Assembly (NCBI RefSeq): GCF_045679555.1
Contig: NC_092091.1
Span: forward strand, 77,764,902-77,828,901
Direction: 5' to 3'
Source: Salvelinus alpinus
Lineage: Eukaryota; Chordata; Actinopteri; Salmoniformes; Salmonidae
DNA: 64,000 bases
The position numbers and the translations under genes are program-made. The notes under the pieces are model-generated. The model was not told the origin of the DNA. It did not search any database and worked only from the letters and a program-made list of their open reading frames with translations. Below are positions 23,060-35,847 of this stretch, piece after piece. Each line of letters begins with the position of its first letter. Position 1 is the stretch's first letter.

Positions 23060-24285
23060 ATAAATCAAATCAGTTTATTTGTCACGTGTGCCGAATACAA
23101 CAGTGAAATGCTTACTTACAAGCCCTAACCAACAGTGAAATGTTTAAGTAAAAAATAGATATTAGGTAAATAATAGATAAATAAAAAACAGTACAGTGAC
23201 AGTGAAAATAACAGTAGCGAGGCTATATACAGGGCTATATACAGGTGGTACCGGTACAGAGGTTAGTCTGGCTAATTGAGGTAATATGTACATGTAGGTA
23301 TAGTTAAAGTGACTATGCATAGATGATAAACAGAGAATAGCAGCGTAGAAGAGGGAATGGCGGGTTGGGGTTGGCGGAACACAATGCAAATAGTCCGGGT
23401 AGCCATTTGATTACCTGTCCAGGAGTCTTATGGCCTATGGCTTGGGGGTAAAAGCTGTAGGGAAGCCTTTTGGTCATAGACTTGGTGCTCCGGTACCGCT
23501 TGCCATGCGGTAGTAGAGAGAACAGTCTATGACTAGGGTGGCTGGGATCTTTGACAATTTTTAGGGCCTTCCTCTGACACCGCCTGGTGTAGAGGTCCTG
23601 GATGGAAGGCAGCTTAGCCCCAGTGATGTACTGGGCCGTATGTACTACCCTCTGTAGTGCCTTGCGGTCGGAGGCCAAGCAGTTGCCATACCAGGCAGTG
23701 ATGCAACCAGTCAGGATGCTCTCAATGTTGCAGCTATAGAACCTTTTGAGGATCTCAGGACCCATGCCAAATCGTTTTAGTTTCCTGAGGGGGAATAGGC
23801 TTTGTCGTGCCCTCTTCACGACTGTCTTGGTGTGTTTGGACCATTCTAGTTTTTTGGTGATGTGGACACCAAGGAACTTGAAGCTCTCAACCTGCTCCTC
23901 TACAGCGCCGTCGATGAGAATGGGGGCGTGCTTGGTCCTCCTTTTCCTGTAGTCCACAATCATCTCCTTTGTCTTGATTACATTAAGGGATAGGTTGTTA
24001 TTCTGGCACCACCCGGCCAGGTCCCTGACCTCCTCCCTAAAGGCTGTCTCGTCGTTGTCGGTGATCAGGCCTACCACTGTCATCTGCAAACTTAATGATG
24101 CTGTTGGTGTCGTGCCTGGCCATGCAGTCGTGGGTGAGCAGGGAGTACAGGAGGGGACTTAGTACGCACCCCTGAGGGGCTCCAGTGTTGAGGATCAGCG
24201 TGGCAGATGTGTTGCTACCTACCCTCAACACCTGGGGGCGGCCCGTCAGAAAGTCCAAGCGCGGGACGGCGCTGGAAGAAATGGT
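23060..24285 (-). mobile_element. Rex1-type LINE, 5'-truncated reverse transcriptase
   Basis: On the - strand the translation runs [19 protein letters not shown], then KFADD (catalytic motif, complement of 24,079-24,090), then after a frameshift [55 protein letters not shown] and ITAWYGNC. The 'LFPLRKLKRF' region is a hallmark of Rex1/Babar elements, a CR1-related fish LINE clade. A two-base loss just after the catalytic aspartates breaks the frame. The 3' end lies at the 'caaatcagtttatttgtcac' block. Only about the last third of a full element is present. Confidence 0.85.
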
Positions 24286-24480
24286 GCCGGAATAGCAGAA
24301 ACACTTCATTTTGTTACAAATCAGCTTCTGTTGTGACTTCTGCTTTAGCTTATTTCTTCCCATATCAAAAGTAATTGCAAGCTGGCTTTTTCTATTTTTT
24401 CAACTAATATTCTACTTTTCCTCCTGCAGTTTATTTCTGGAGTTAAACTTTAGCACTGACAGTAATGTATTTTCCCTTAG

Positions 24481-24750
24481 TACTTCCTGCTCCACACCAG
24501 CTGACTGTTGACTCAGTGGACACCACATCAGCTGCTGTTAGCTGGAGCCAGCCACCAGGATTGGACCAAACCCAACATCATTACCAGATCTCCTACCACT
24601 GTCCAGGGACAGAACCACACATCACTACCACGTCTTCACACAGCATCACTCTCTCTGACCTGAAACCTGCTACTGAATACTCTGTCACTGTCTGCACTGT
24701 GCTGGAAAATGGAAAGCAAAGTGAACTGGTGTCAACAACCTTCACCACAG
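24481..24750 (+). CDS. Fibronectin type III exon 4
   Basis: 270 bp, phase 1-1, between TTTTCCCTTAG and CAG|GTAAGG. Begins LPAPHQLTVDSVDTTSAAV and ends in the strand F-G segment LKPATEYSVTVCTVLENGKQ. It differs from exon 3 at only a few positions. The preceding 50 bp of intron ('tctggagttaaact' to 'atgtattttccc') also match those before exons 3 and 5. No stop or frameshift. It would add one FN3 domain to the same protein. Confidence 0.82.
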
Positions 24751-26008
24751 GTAAGGAAGTAAAATACATCAAGTTTGACACCAGATAATATTTATCAAAC
24801 CTTAACTAGTTATCAAAAAATATATAAACTAATCCTAATGGATGTATCAGCATGGCATGTAAAGGTACAGTATCTTCCCTGATGAGAAATATGATGCTGA
24901 ATTCCCCAGATCTCATCATGCATTTTGGTGATCAAATGTATTTATATAGCCCTTCTTACATCAGCTGATATCTCAAAGTGCTGTACAGAAACCCAGCCTA
25001 AAACCCCAAACAGCAAGCAATGCAGGTGTAGAAGCACGGTGGCTAGGAAAAACTTCTTAGAAAGGCCAAAACCTAGGAAGAAATCTAGTGAGGAACCAGG
25101 CTATGAAGGGTGGCCAGTCCTCTTCTGGCTGTGCCGGGTGGAGATTATAACAGAACATGGCCAAGATGTTCAAAAGTTCATAAATGACCAGCATGGTCAA
25201 ATAATAATAATCACAGTAGTTATCGAGGGTGCAAGAAGTCAGCACCTCAGGAGTAAATGTCAGTTGGCTTTTCATAGCCGATCATTAAGAGTATCTCTAT
25301 TGCTCCTGCTGTCTCTAGAGAGTTGAAAACAGCAGGTCTGGGACAGGTAGCACGTCCGGTGAACAGGTCAGGGTTCCATAGCCGCAGGCAGAACAGTTGA
25401 AACTGGAGCAGCAGCATGGCCAGGTGGACTGGGGACAGCAAGGAGTCATCATGCCAGGTAGTCCTGAGGCATGGTCCTAGGGCTCAGGTCCTCCAAGAGG
25501 GAGAGAGAAAGAAAGAGAGAATTAGAGAGAGCATAATTAAATTCACACAGGACACTGTATAAGACAGGAGAAATACTCCAGATGTAACAGACTGACCCTA
25601 GCCCCCCGACACAAACTACTGCAGCATAAATACTGGAGGCTGAGACAGGAGGGGTCAGGAGACACTGTGGCCCCATCCGATGACACCCCGGAAAGGGCCA
25701 AACAGGCAGGATATAACCCCACCCACTTTGCCAAAGCACAGCCCCCGCACCACTAGAGGGATAACTTCAACCACCAACTTACCATCCTGAGACAAGGCCG
25801 AGTATAGCCCACAAAGATATCAAGTGACGCACCCCTCCTAGGGACGGCATGGAAGAGCACCAGTAAGCCACTGACTCAGCCCCTGTAATAAGGTTAGAGG
25901 CAGAGAATCCTAGTGGAGAGAGGGGAACCGGCCAGGCAGAGACAGCAAGGGCGGTTCGTTACTCCAGAGCCTTTCCGTTCACCTTCACACTCCTGGGCCA
26001 GACTACAC

Positions 26009-28044
<2,036 letters not shown>

Positions 28045-28157
28045 GGTTAAATTGAGTTCCTCAGTTAGGTGGTTTACTGATTTTTGTCCTCTGACGTCCT
28101 TGGGTAGGCAAAGGGAGTCTGGAAGGGCATCAAGGAATCTTTGGGTTGTCTGAGAAT

Positions 28158-29069
28158 TTATAGCACGACTTTTGATGCTCCTTGGTTGTGGTCTGAGCAG
28201 ATTATTTGTTGCGATTGCAAACGTAATAAAATGGTGGTACGATAGTCCAGGATTATGAGGAAAACATTAAGATCCACAACATTTATTCCATGGGACAAAA
28301 CTAGGTCCAGAGTATGACTGTGACAGTGAGTAGGTCCAGAGACATGTTGGACAAAACCCACTGAGTCGATGATGGCTCCGAAAGCCTTTTGGAGTGGGTC
28401 TGTGGACTTTTCCATGGAAATATTTAAATCACCAAAAATTTGAATGTTATCTGTTATGACTACAAGGTCCGATAGGAATTCAGGGAACTCAGTGAGGAAC
28501 GCTGTATATGGCCCAGGAGGCCTGTAAACAGTAGCTATAAAAAGTGATTGAGTAGGCTGCATAGATTTCATGACTAGAAGCTCAAAAGACGAAAACGTCA
28601 TTTTTTGGGGGGTCAATTGAAATTTGCTATCGTAAATGTTAGCAACACCTCCGCCTTTGCGGGATGCACGGGGGATATGGTCACTAGTGTAACCAGGGGG
28701 TGAGGCCTCATTTAACACAGTAAATTCATCAGGCTTAAGCCATGTTTCAGTCAGGCCAATCACATCAAGATTATGATCAGTGATTAGTTCATTGACTATA
28801 ACTGCCTTTGAAGTGAGGGATCTAACTTTAAGTAGCCCTATTTTGAGATGTGAGGTATCACGATCTCTTTCAATAATGGCAGGAATGGAGGAGGTCTTTA
28901 TTCTAGTGAGATTGCTAAAGCGAACACTGCCATGTTTAGTTTTCCTCAACCTAGGTCGAGGCACAGACACGGTCTCAATGGGGATAGCTGAGCTGACTAC
29001 ACTGACTGTGCTAGTGGCAGACTCCACTAAGCTGGCAGGCTGGCTAACAGCCTGCTGCCTGGCCTGCAC
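28158..29069 (-). pseudogene. LINE ORF2 endonuclease domain (303 codons)
   Basis: Open for 303 codons. The apurinic-type endonuclease motifs appear in order: LDVIGLTETWLKPDE (metal-binding glutamate), RKGGGVANIYDS, FIATVYRPPGPYTAF (catalytic tyrosine region), QIFGDLNISM (the GDxN motif) and GPTHCHSHTLDLVLS. The expected final SDH motif is missing in this frame and appears displaced (LIILDYRTT), so nicking activity was probably lost. Confidence 0.8.
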
Positions 29070-29075
29070 CCTATT

Positions 29076-30018
29076 TCATTGTGGAGCTAGAGGAGTTAGA
29101 GCCCTGTCTATGTTGGTAGATAAGATGAGAGCTCCCCTCCAGCTAGGGTGGAGTCCATCACTCCTCAGCAGGCCAGGCTTGGTCCTGTTTGTGGGTGAGT
29201 CCCAGAAAGAGGGCCAATTATCTACAAATTCTATCTTTTGGGAGGGGCAGAAAACAGTTTTCAACCAGCGATTGAGTTGTGAGACTCTGCTGTAGAGCTC
29301 ATCAATCCCCCTAACTGGGAGGGGGCCAGAGACAATTACTCGATTCCGACACATCTTTCTAGCTGATTTACACGCTGAAGCTATGTTGTGCTTGGTGACC
29401 TCTGACTGTTTCATCCTAACATCGTTGGTGCCGACGTGGATAACAATATCTCTATATTCTCTACACTCGCCAGTTTTAGCCTTAGCCAGCACCATCTTCA
29501 GATTAGCCTTAACGTCGGTAGCCCTGCCCCCCTGGTAAACAGTGTATGATCGCTGGATGATTCGTTTTAAGTCTAATACTGCGGGTAATGGAGTCGCCAA
29601 TGACTAGGGTTTGCAATTTGTCAGAGCTAATGGTGGGAAGCTTCGGCGTCTCAGACCCCGTAACGGGAGGAGTAGAGACCAGAGAAGGCTCGGCCTCAGA
29701 CTCCAACCCGTTGCTTAATGGGGAGAACCGGTTGAAAGTTTCTGTCGGCTGAATGAGCGACACCAGTTGAGCATTCCTACAGCATTTCCCTCCAGAAGCC
29801 ATGAGAAAGTTGTCCGGCTGCGGGGACCATGCGAGGGGATTTATACTACTATCTGTACTTACTGGTGGCACAGACGCTGTTTCATCCTTTCCTACACTGA
29901 AATTACCCTTGCCTAACGATTGCTTCTGAAGCTGGGCTTGCAGCACAGCTATCCTCGCCATAAGGCGATCGTTCTCCTGTATATTATGAGTACAGCGACT
30001 GCAATTAGAAGGCATCAT
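29076..30018 (-). pseudogene. LINE ORF1 with SGNH-hydrolase (esterase) domain
   Basis: Two overlapping frames make up the protein. The N-terminal one (30,018-29,509) has a cysteine pair (NCSRCTHN), a heptad-like stretch (ARIAVLQAQLQKQ) and block I of the SGNH fold, TLVIGDSITRS, with the nucleophile serine. The other (29,600-29,076) has IHVGTNDVRMK (block with glycine and asparagine) and LLRSDGLHPSW (aspartate-histidine of the catalytic triad). All expected catalytic residues are therefore visible, but a frameshift near 29,540 separates them. Fish L2/CR1 ORF1 proteins of this kind are nucleic-acid-binding proteins of the retrotransposon particle; the esterase's role is unsettled. Confidence 0.8.
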
Positions 30019-30229
30019 GTTAATGTTACTACTTCGGCTGTTGGAGGTCCTGACGAACCACGTCCAGATAAAGCGTCCGGGGTGAAAAAGTTGAATGAAA
30101 AAAAAAAAGTTTATTGAGGGGAAAAACTAAAAATATAAACGGTAATTAAAATGTAAAAACCGTAAAGTTGTCAGGTAGCAAAGTAAGGTGATGAAATTAA
30201 TAAATGTTTTTGTAGTGTCTGAATTCATG

Positions 30230-30330
30230 CTTTCTTCCATTAGTGAGTCATTACGTCAATGAGTTGATCTGCCTCTGCTTGCATTAACTTTATCAGTACT
30301 ACATTATAAAACACTTGTTGTTGTGGAGAG
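30230..30330 (+). repeat. FN3-module intron copy
   Basis: 'gtgagtcattacgtcaatgag' with 'ttgatctgcctctgcttgca' repeats what follows exon 3 (22,927-22,980) and exon 5 (33,068-33,115). It shows that the intron after the exon was duplicated along with it. Confidence 0.75.
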
Positions 30331-30469
30331 GATTTAGAACTGCAGCGGTTGTTTTGTTTTGTTGCCATGGTGACAACAATGTAGCAGTGGCACAGTGAAG
30401 TTGATAAATCAATGCATTCAGTGGATTCTTTTTTTTTACATGACATATCTGCTTTAGTTTATTTCTTCC

Positions 30470-32530
30470 CTTCCCATTACCCTCGTAAAACTGACTATCC
30501 TACGGGTCCTTGACTTCGACAATGTCATTTACAAAATAGCCTCCTACACTCTACTCAGCAAATTGGATGCAGTCTATCACAGCGCCATCCGTTTTATCAC
30601 CAAAGCCCCATATACTACCCACTACTGCGACCTGTATGCTCTCGTTGGCTGGTCCTCGCTACATATTCCTTGCCAAACCCACTGGCACCAGGTCATCTAT
30701 AAGTCTTTGCTAGGTAAAGCCCCGCCTTATCTCAGCTCACTGGTCACCATAGCAGCACCCACCCGTAGCATGCGCTCCAGCAGGTATATTTCACTGGTCA
30801 TCCCCAAAGCCAATCCCTACTTTGGCTGCCTTTTCTTCCAGTTCTCTGCTGCCAATGACTGGAACGAATTGCAAAAATGACTGAAGTTATATCTCCCTCA
30901 CTGACTTTAAGCATCAGCTGTCAGAGCAGCTTACCGATCGCTGCAGCTGTACACAGCCCATCTGTAAATAGCCCATCCAACCAACTACCTACCTCATCCC
31001 ATATTTGTTTTTGTTTTTCTGCTCTTTTGCACACCAGTATTTCTACTTGCACATCCTCATCTGCACATATATCACTCCTGTGTTAATTGCTAATTTGTAA
31101 TTACTTCGCCACTATGGCCTATTTATTGCCTTACCTCCTTACTTCATTTGCACACACTGTACAGTCATGGCCAAAAGTTTTGAGAATGACACAAATATAC
31201 ATTTTCACAAAGTCTGCTGCCTCAGTTTGTATGATGGCAATTTTCATATACTCCAGAATGTTATGAAGAGTGATCAGATGAATTGCAATTAATTGCAAAG
31301 TCCCTCTTGCCATGCAAATGAACTGAATCCCCCCCCCCAAAAAAATCCACTGCATTTCTGCAGAAGGCTTCAGGGCGCCCAAGAAAGTCCAGCAAGCGCT
31401 AGGACCGTCTCCTAAAGTTTATTCAGCTGCGGGATCGGGGCACCAGTACAGAGCTTGCTCAGGAATGGCAGCAGGCAGGTGTGAGTGCATCTGCACGCAC
31501 AGTGAGGCAAAGACTTTTGGAGGATGGGCTGGTGTCAAGAAGGACAGCAAAGAAGCCACTTCTCTCCAGGAAAAACATCAGGGACAGACTGATATTCTGC
31601 AAAAGGTACAGGGATTGGACTGCTGAGGACTGGGGTAAAGTCATTTTCTCTGATGAATCCCCTTTCCGATTGTTTGGGGCATCCGGAAAATAGCTTGTCC
31701 GGAGAAGACAAGGTGAGCGCTACCATCAGTCCTGTGTCATGCCAACAGTAAAGCATCCTGAGACCATTCATGTGTGGGGTTGCTTCTCAGCCAAGGGAGT
31801 GGGCTCACTCACAATTTTGCCTAAGAACACAGCCATGAATTTAGATTGGTACCAACACATCCTCTGAGAGCAACTTCTCCCAACCATCCAGGATCAGTCT
31901 GGTGACGAACAATGCCTTTTCCAGCATGATGGAGCACCTTGCCATAAGGCAAAAGTGATAACTAAGTGGCTCGGGCAACAAAACATCGATATGTTGGGTC
32001 CATGGCCAGGAAACTCCCCAGACCTTAATCCCATTGAGAATTTGTGGTGAATCCTCAAGAGGCGGGTGGACAAACAAAAACCCACAAATTCTGACAAACT
32101 CCAAGCATTGATTATGCAAGAATGAGCTGCCATCAGTCAGGATGTGGCCCAGAAGTTAATTGACAGCATGCCAGGGCGGATTTCAGACGTCTTGAAAAAG
32201 AAGGGTCAACACTGCAGATATTGACTCTTTGTATCAACTTCATGTAATTGTCAATAAAATCCGTTGACACTTATGAAATGCTTGTAATTATACTTCAGTA
32301 TTCCATAGTAACATCTGACAAAAATATCTAAAGACACTGAAGCAGTAAACTTTGTGGAAATTAATATTTGTGTCATTCTCAAAACTTTTGGCCACGACTG
32401 TATACAGATTTTTCTATTGAGTTATTGACTGTTTTTTTATCCCATTGTTTTTGTCTTACTGCTTTGCAGATCACAGTTGTAAAGGAGAACTTGTTCTCAA
32501 CTGGCCTACCTGGTTAAATATAGGTGAAAT
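30470..32530 (+). mobile_element. L2-type LINE 3' part, split by a Tc1 element
   Basis: From 'cgtaaaactgactatcctac' the frame reads KLDAVYHSAIRFITKAPYTT, VIYKSLLGKAPPYLSSLV and NDWNELQK, the C-terminal end of an L2 reverse transcriptase, then 3' non-coding sequence to the 'ctggttaaatataggtgaaa' tail. The 1.24-kb Tc1 element at 31,162-32,400 interrupts the 3' region; the LINE resumes with 'tacagatttttctattgag', matching the uninterrupted copy at 51,740. Confidence 0.87.
31162..32400 (+). mobile_element. Tc1-like element nested in the L2 LINE, TA target duplication
   Basis: The ends CAGTCATGGCCAAAAG and CTTTTGGCCACGACTG are inverted repeats; TA flanks it on both sides (31,160-31,161 and 32,401-32,402). 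The transposase remnant on the + strand reads SASARTVRQRLLEDGLVS, then FSDESPFRLFG (first catalytic aspartate), then FQHDGAPCHKAKV (second) and [12 protein letters not shown] (glutamate). All three catalytic positions persist, but in-frame stops occur near 31,693, 31,866 and 32,048, so it is inactive. Confidence 0.95.
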
Positions 32531-32665
32531 AAAAAAATGAATAAAAAATATCGAAAGGAATTGCAAACTGACCTTTTCTACTTTTAAACTACTATTCTAC
32601 TTTCCCTCCTGTAATATATTTCTGGAGTTAAACTGTAACACTGACAATAATGTATTTTCTCTTAG

Positions 32666-32935
32666 TACTTCCTGCTCCAGACCAGCTGACTGTTGACTCA
32701 GTGGACACCACATCAGCTATTGTTAGCTGGAGCCATCCACCAGGATTGGACCAAACCCAACATCATTACCAGATCTCCTACCACTGTCCAGGGACAGAAC
32801 CACACATCACCTCCACATCTTCACCCAGCATCACTCTTCCTGACCTGCAATGTGTCACTCAGTACTCTGTCACTGTCTGCACTGTGCTGGAAAATGGAAA
32901 GCAAAGTCAACTGGTGTCAACAAACCTCACCACAA
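32666..32935 (+). CDS. Fibronectin type III exon 5
   Basis: 270 bp, phase 1-1, from TTTTCTCTTAG to donor ACAA|GTAAGG. The translation starts LPAPDQLTVDSVDTTSAIV and keeps the strand B tryptophan (SWSHPPGLDQ) and YHCPGTEPH; the F strand reads LQCVTQYSVTVCTVLENGKQ, in which 'KPATEY' of exon 4 became 'QCVTQY'. The tyrosine corner is kept. The last base before the donor is A where the other copies have G, a weaker splice site. It ends in phase 1, which does not fit the phase-0 transmembrane exon downstream, so either another small exon intervenes or this is the last known exon of a separate gene. Confidence 0.8.
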
Positions 32936-33127
32936 GTAAGGAAGTACCCTACTTAAGTATTGTGCCTGGTGTCAAAGTTTATTAAACTTGAACTAGTTCT
33001 AAAAATGAATATGAAATAGTCATAATGAATGTGTCAGCATGGGATGTTCATGCTTGTTTCTGTTCCTGTGAGTCATTATGTCAATGAGTTGCCTCTGCTT
33101 GCTTTAACTTTAGAGGATTTACAGTGC

Positions 33128-33340
33128 ATTAGGAAAATATTCAGACCCCTTGACTTTTTCCACATTTTGTTGCGTTACTGCCTTATCCAGCCTTATTCAT
33201 CAATCTACACACAATAACCAATATTGACTAATTGAAAACAGGTTTAGAAATTGTTGCAAATGTATAAAAAATATAAAACCTTATTTAAATAAGTATTCAG
33301 ACCTTTTGCTATGAGACTCGAAATTGAGCTCAGGTGCCAT
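33128..33340 (+). mobile_element. Tc1-like element, left end only
   Basis: 'cagtgcattaggaaaatattc' and the following 'agaccccttgactttttccac' match the left end of the element at 35,659. The homology stops at 'gaaattgagctcaggtgc', a piece also present at about 36,515. No transposase and no right end. Confidence 0.8.
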
Positions 33341-33898
33341 GAGGTTAATATTGAGACTACCTGCCTCTACCTTACCTCTACTGTGCCCTCCGTAGTTATT
33401 GCTTGACTGTCAAGCATGTTTTCTTCTTTTGACTCTGTGCTCCAAAAGTTTGGCTTTAAAATCATGACTATGAGGTTAAAGTGCAAATCTTCAGCTTTAA
33501 GTTGAAGGTATTTTCATCCATATCGGGTTAGAAATAACAGCGTAATGTGTAATAAAGTAGTGAAAAGTTTAGTTCTCAGAATATCAGGCGCGGGCTGAAA
33601 ATCTACGTTTTTACATTGCATTTTTTAGGGGGCATGAGAATAAATGAGGAGGAAACTCAAATGAACTTTGAGCGCTTTAATTCGAATTTTTACGTTGCAA
33701 ACAGTAACAATTATTTTTCATGCCATGAAAAGTAGCGGATCTGACCAAATAGGTTCTGGAACACATCAGTCCAAAACTGAAAGGTGCCGGATCCTGTTCC
33801 CGCAGGATCCAGCTCAAATTAAACACTGATACAGTAAAACACATTAACACATTACCAAAGATCTGACTTTAATAACTTGTGATTCAGTACATTTTCAG
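33341..33898. other. Interval where the lectin gene's first exon should be sought
   Basis: No convincing ATG exon ending in phase 0 was seen. A short frame from 33,725 (MKSSGSDQI, ending before GTTCTGG) would end in phase 1 and does not fit. The rest shows no repeat with clear ends. Confidence 0.35.
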
Positions 33899-33971
33899 TG
33901 GTGGAAGAGACCCTCCAGAGTTGCTGCAGTGTGTGTTCTACTGGCTGTCATCATAGGCCTGTGGGATTCCT
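33899..33971 (+). CDS. Transmembrane exon of a type II C-type lectin-like protein
   Basis: 73 bp between CATTTTCAG and donor T|GTAAGT. Read from phase 0, it gives WWKRPSR followed by VAAVCVLLAVIIGLW, a basic stop-transfer flank and a hydrophobic run of about 15 residues. That order suits a type II membrane protein with a cytoplasmic N-terminus. It ends in phase 1 and joins the stalk exon in frame. The layout resembles fish CD209-like lectins. A first exon with ATG and cytoplasmic tail should precede it but was not found. Confidence 0.75.
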
Positions 33972-34052
33972 GTAAGTTAATGTTTTTTTATTAAACATTT
34001 GTAGTCAATGTTGTGATAGTTACACATTTTGATTTACTTTTCCCTTTTACAG

Positions 34053-34451
34053 ATGCAACTGCAGAGCGAGACCATCTACAGAATAGTCTAAATACCAGGA
34101 CTACAGCGAGAGACCAGCTACAGAATAGTCTAAATACCAGGACTACAGCGAGAGACCAGCTACAGAATAGTCTAAATACCAGGACTACAGAGAGAGACCA
34201 GCTACAGAATAGTCTAAATACCAGGACCACTGAGAGAGACCAGCTACAGAATAGTCTAAATACCAGGACCACAGAGAGAGACCAGCTACAGAATAGTCTA
34301 AATACCAGGACCACAGAGAGAGACCAGCTACAGAATAGTCTAAATACCAGGACCACTGAAGTAGACACGTTGATGAAGAGTCTAAACACTACAACTATGG
34401 AGCGTGACCAGCTACAGGAGGAGATAGAAAGACTGAACTGGGAGAACAAAG
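34053..34451 (+). CDS. Coiled-coil stalk exon of the C-type lectin-like protein
   Basis: 399 bp from acceptor TTTTACAG to donor AAAG|GTAAAT, entering and leaving in phase 1. It encodes about seven copies of a 14-residue unit, ERDQLQNSLNTRTT, plus a variant (VDTLMKSLNTTT) and an end segment ERDQLQEEIERLNWENK. Fourteen residues are two heptads and the leucines fall at a/d-type spacing, so a trimeric or other coiled-coil neck is likely, as in CD209-type lectins. The NTT in the eighth unit is the only N-glycosylation sequon seen. At DNA level the units are 42-bp tandem repeats, prone to gain or loss without frameshift. Confidence 0.82.
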
Positions 34452-34689
34452 GTAAATGTGTGCAAAGGGCCCCCTTTTTATTTGCTTGCTGATCCATAGT
34501 TTCTGTAGTTGTCCTGTTTTCTCACACACAAGCATATTCAATAAGTAGTATTTGCCATGGCCATTAGGACCAGAAACAAATTAAATTGACGGGAGCTGTG
34601 TTTTGCCTTTGCGCTCAACACACATCACAGGAGATCAGAGGTCATCAGAACTACCTAGATCTCAGATACTTTTATTTTTTAGGGGGTAG

Positions 34690-35085
34690 ATCAGCTTTAT
34701 TGTTGCAGATAGATTGTGGCTTCCATTAATGTAATTAATGGTTAATTTGTGGAATTTCTTTCCTTCTTAATGCATTTGAGCCAATCAGTTGTGTTGTGAC
34801 AAGGTAGGGAGGTATACAGAAGAAAGCCCTATTTGGTAAAAGACCAAGTCTATATTATGGCAAGAACAGCTCAAATAAGCAAAGAGAAACCACAGTCCAT
34901 CATTACTTTAAAGAATCTCAAATATAAAATATATTTTGATTTGTTTAATACTTTTTTGGTTACTACATGAAACCATGTGTTATTTCATAGTTTTGATGTC
35001 TTCACTATTATTCTACAATGTAGAAAATAGTAAAAATAAAGAAAAACCCTTGAATGAGTAGGTGTGTCCAAACCTTTGACCAGTA
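34690..35085. mobile_element. Tc1-like element, internally deleted
   Basis: Holds the right-end sequence 'gagtaggtgtgtccaaac' next to 'ctttgaccagtagtatatat', and the interior 5' region ('gacaaggtaggga' to 'agaccaagtc') with the transposase part missing. Left end not resolved. Confidence 0.65.
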
Positions 35086-35099
35086 GTATATATATTTAA

Positions 35100-35650
35100 A
35101 AATATATGTTTTCCTTATTAATTCCGCTATCCCAACCGCCCATCCCCTAATTGTTGTAAACGAATGGACAACAACACTTAGGCTTCTACTTCCAGCTTGT
35201 ACATACTATATACATTTTATGGACAGAGTATATTTTACAATAATTATAATTTGCTTGTTTTTAGTCCCATCCTTCAGCTCCACTCAACACCTCCCATCTA
35301 TATCTGAACACCATCCAGTTTTGATTTATATTTGCCATATATTTTTCAACTGTGCTGTGATGTTTCACAAACATCTGGAACCTTTCTAGTCTCATAGAGT
35401 CCACATATTGTAACATTAAAGTAAACATTTTTTGCTAGGAGTATTATTATATTATTGATCGATTGACTATGACTTTTTAAATCACCCAACAGTGCTATTT
35501 GCAGAGTTAGCTCCAGGTAAATGTTGCAATTCTTCAGTCATTCCTGAACCTGCGACCAAAAACAAGCTACATATGGACAGTACCAAAACAATTGATCTAA
35601 TGAGTCTTTCTCTAAGCAGCAAAATCTGGAGCTGGGATGGTTGTATCGCC
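35100..35650. other. Intron sequence, no gene recognised
   Basis: A+T-rich sequence between the stalk exon and the Tc1 element. No supported exon; the peptide frames across it have no splice-site support. Confidence 0.45.
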
Positions 35651-35847
35651 CCCATATACAATGCATTCAGAAAGTATTCATACCCCTTCACTTTTTCACA
35701 TTTTATTAAGTTACAGCCTTATTCTAAAATGGATTTTAGAATGGATATCCTCATCAATCTACACACAATACCCCATAATGACAAAGCAAAAGTTTTTTTT
35801 TTGTGTGTGTGCAAATGTCATAAAAAACAGATACCTTGTTGACTTAG

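Noticed and set aside
28780..29295. 171-codon frame on the + strand
   Set aside because: It is antisense to the LINE endonuclease/ORF1 region, whose - strand reading contains conserved motifs.
33725..33752. First exon of the lectin gene (MKSSGSDQI)
   Set aside because: It would end in phase 1 at a weak donor, while the transmembrane exon needs phase 0.
33991..34497. 168-codon frame on the - strand opposite the stalk exon (repeated VVLVFRLFCSWSLS)
   Set aside because: It is the shadow of the 42-bp repeats of the stalk exon. The + strand reading has proper splice sites, phase and a coiled-coil pattern.
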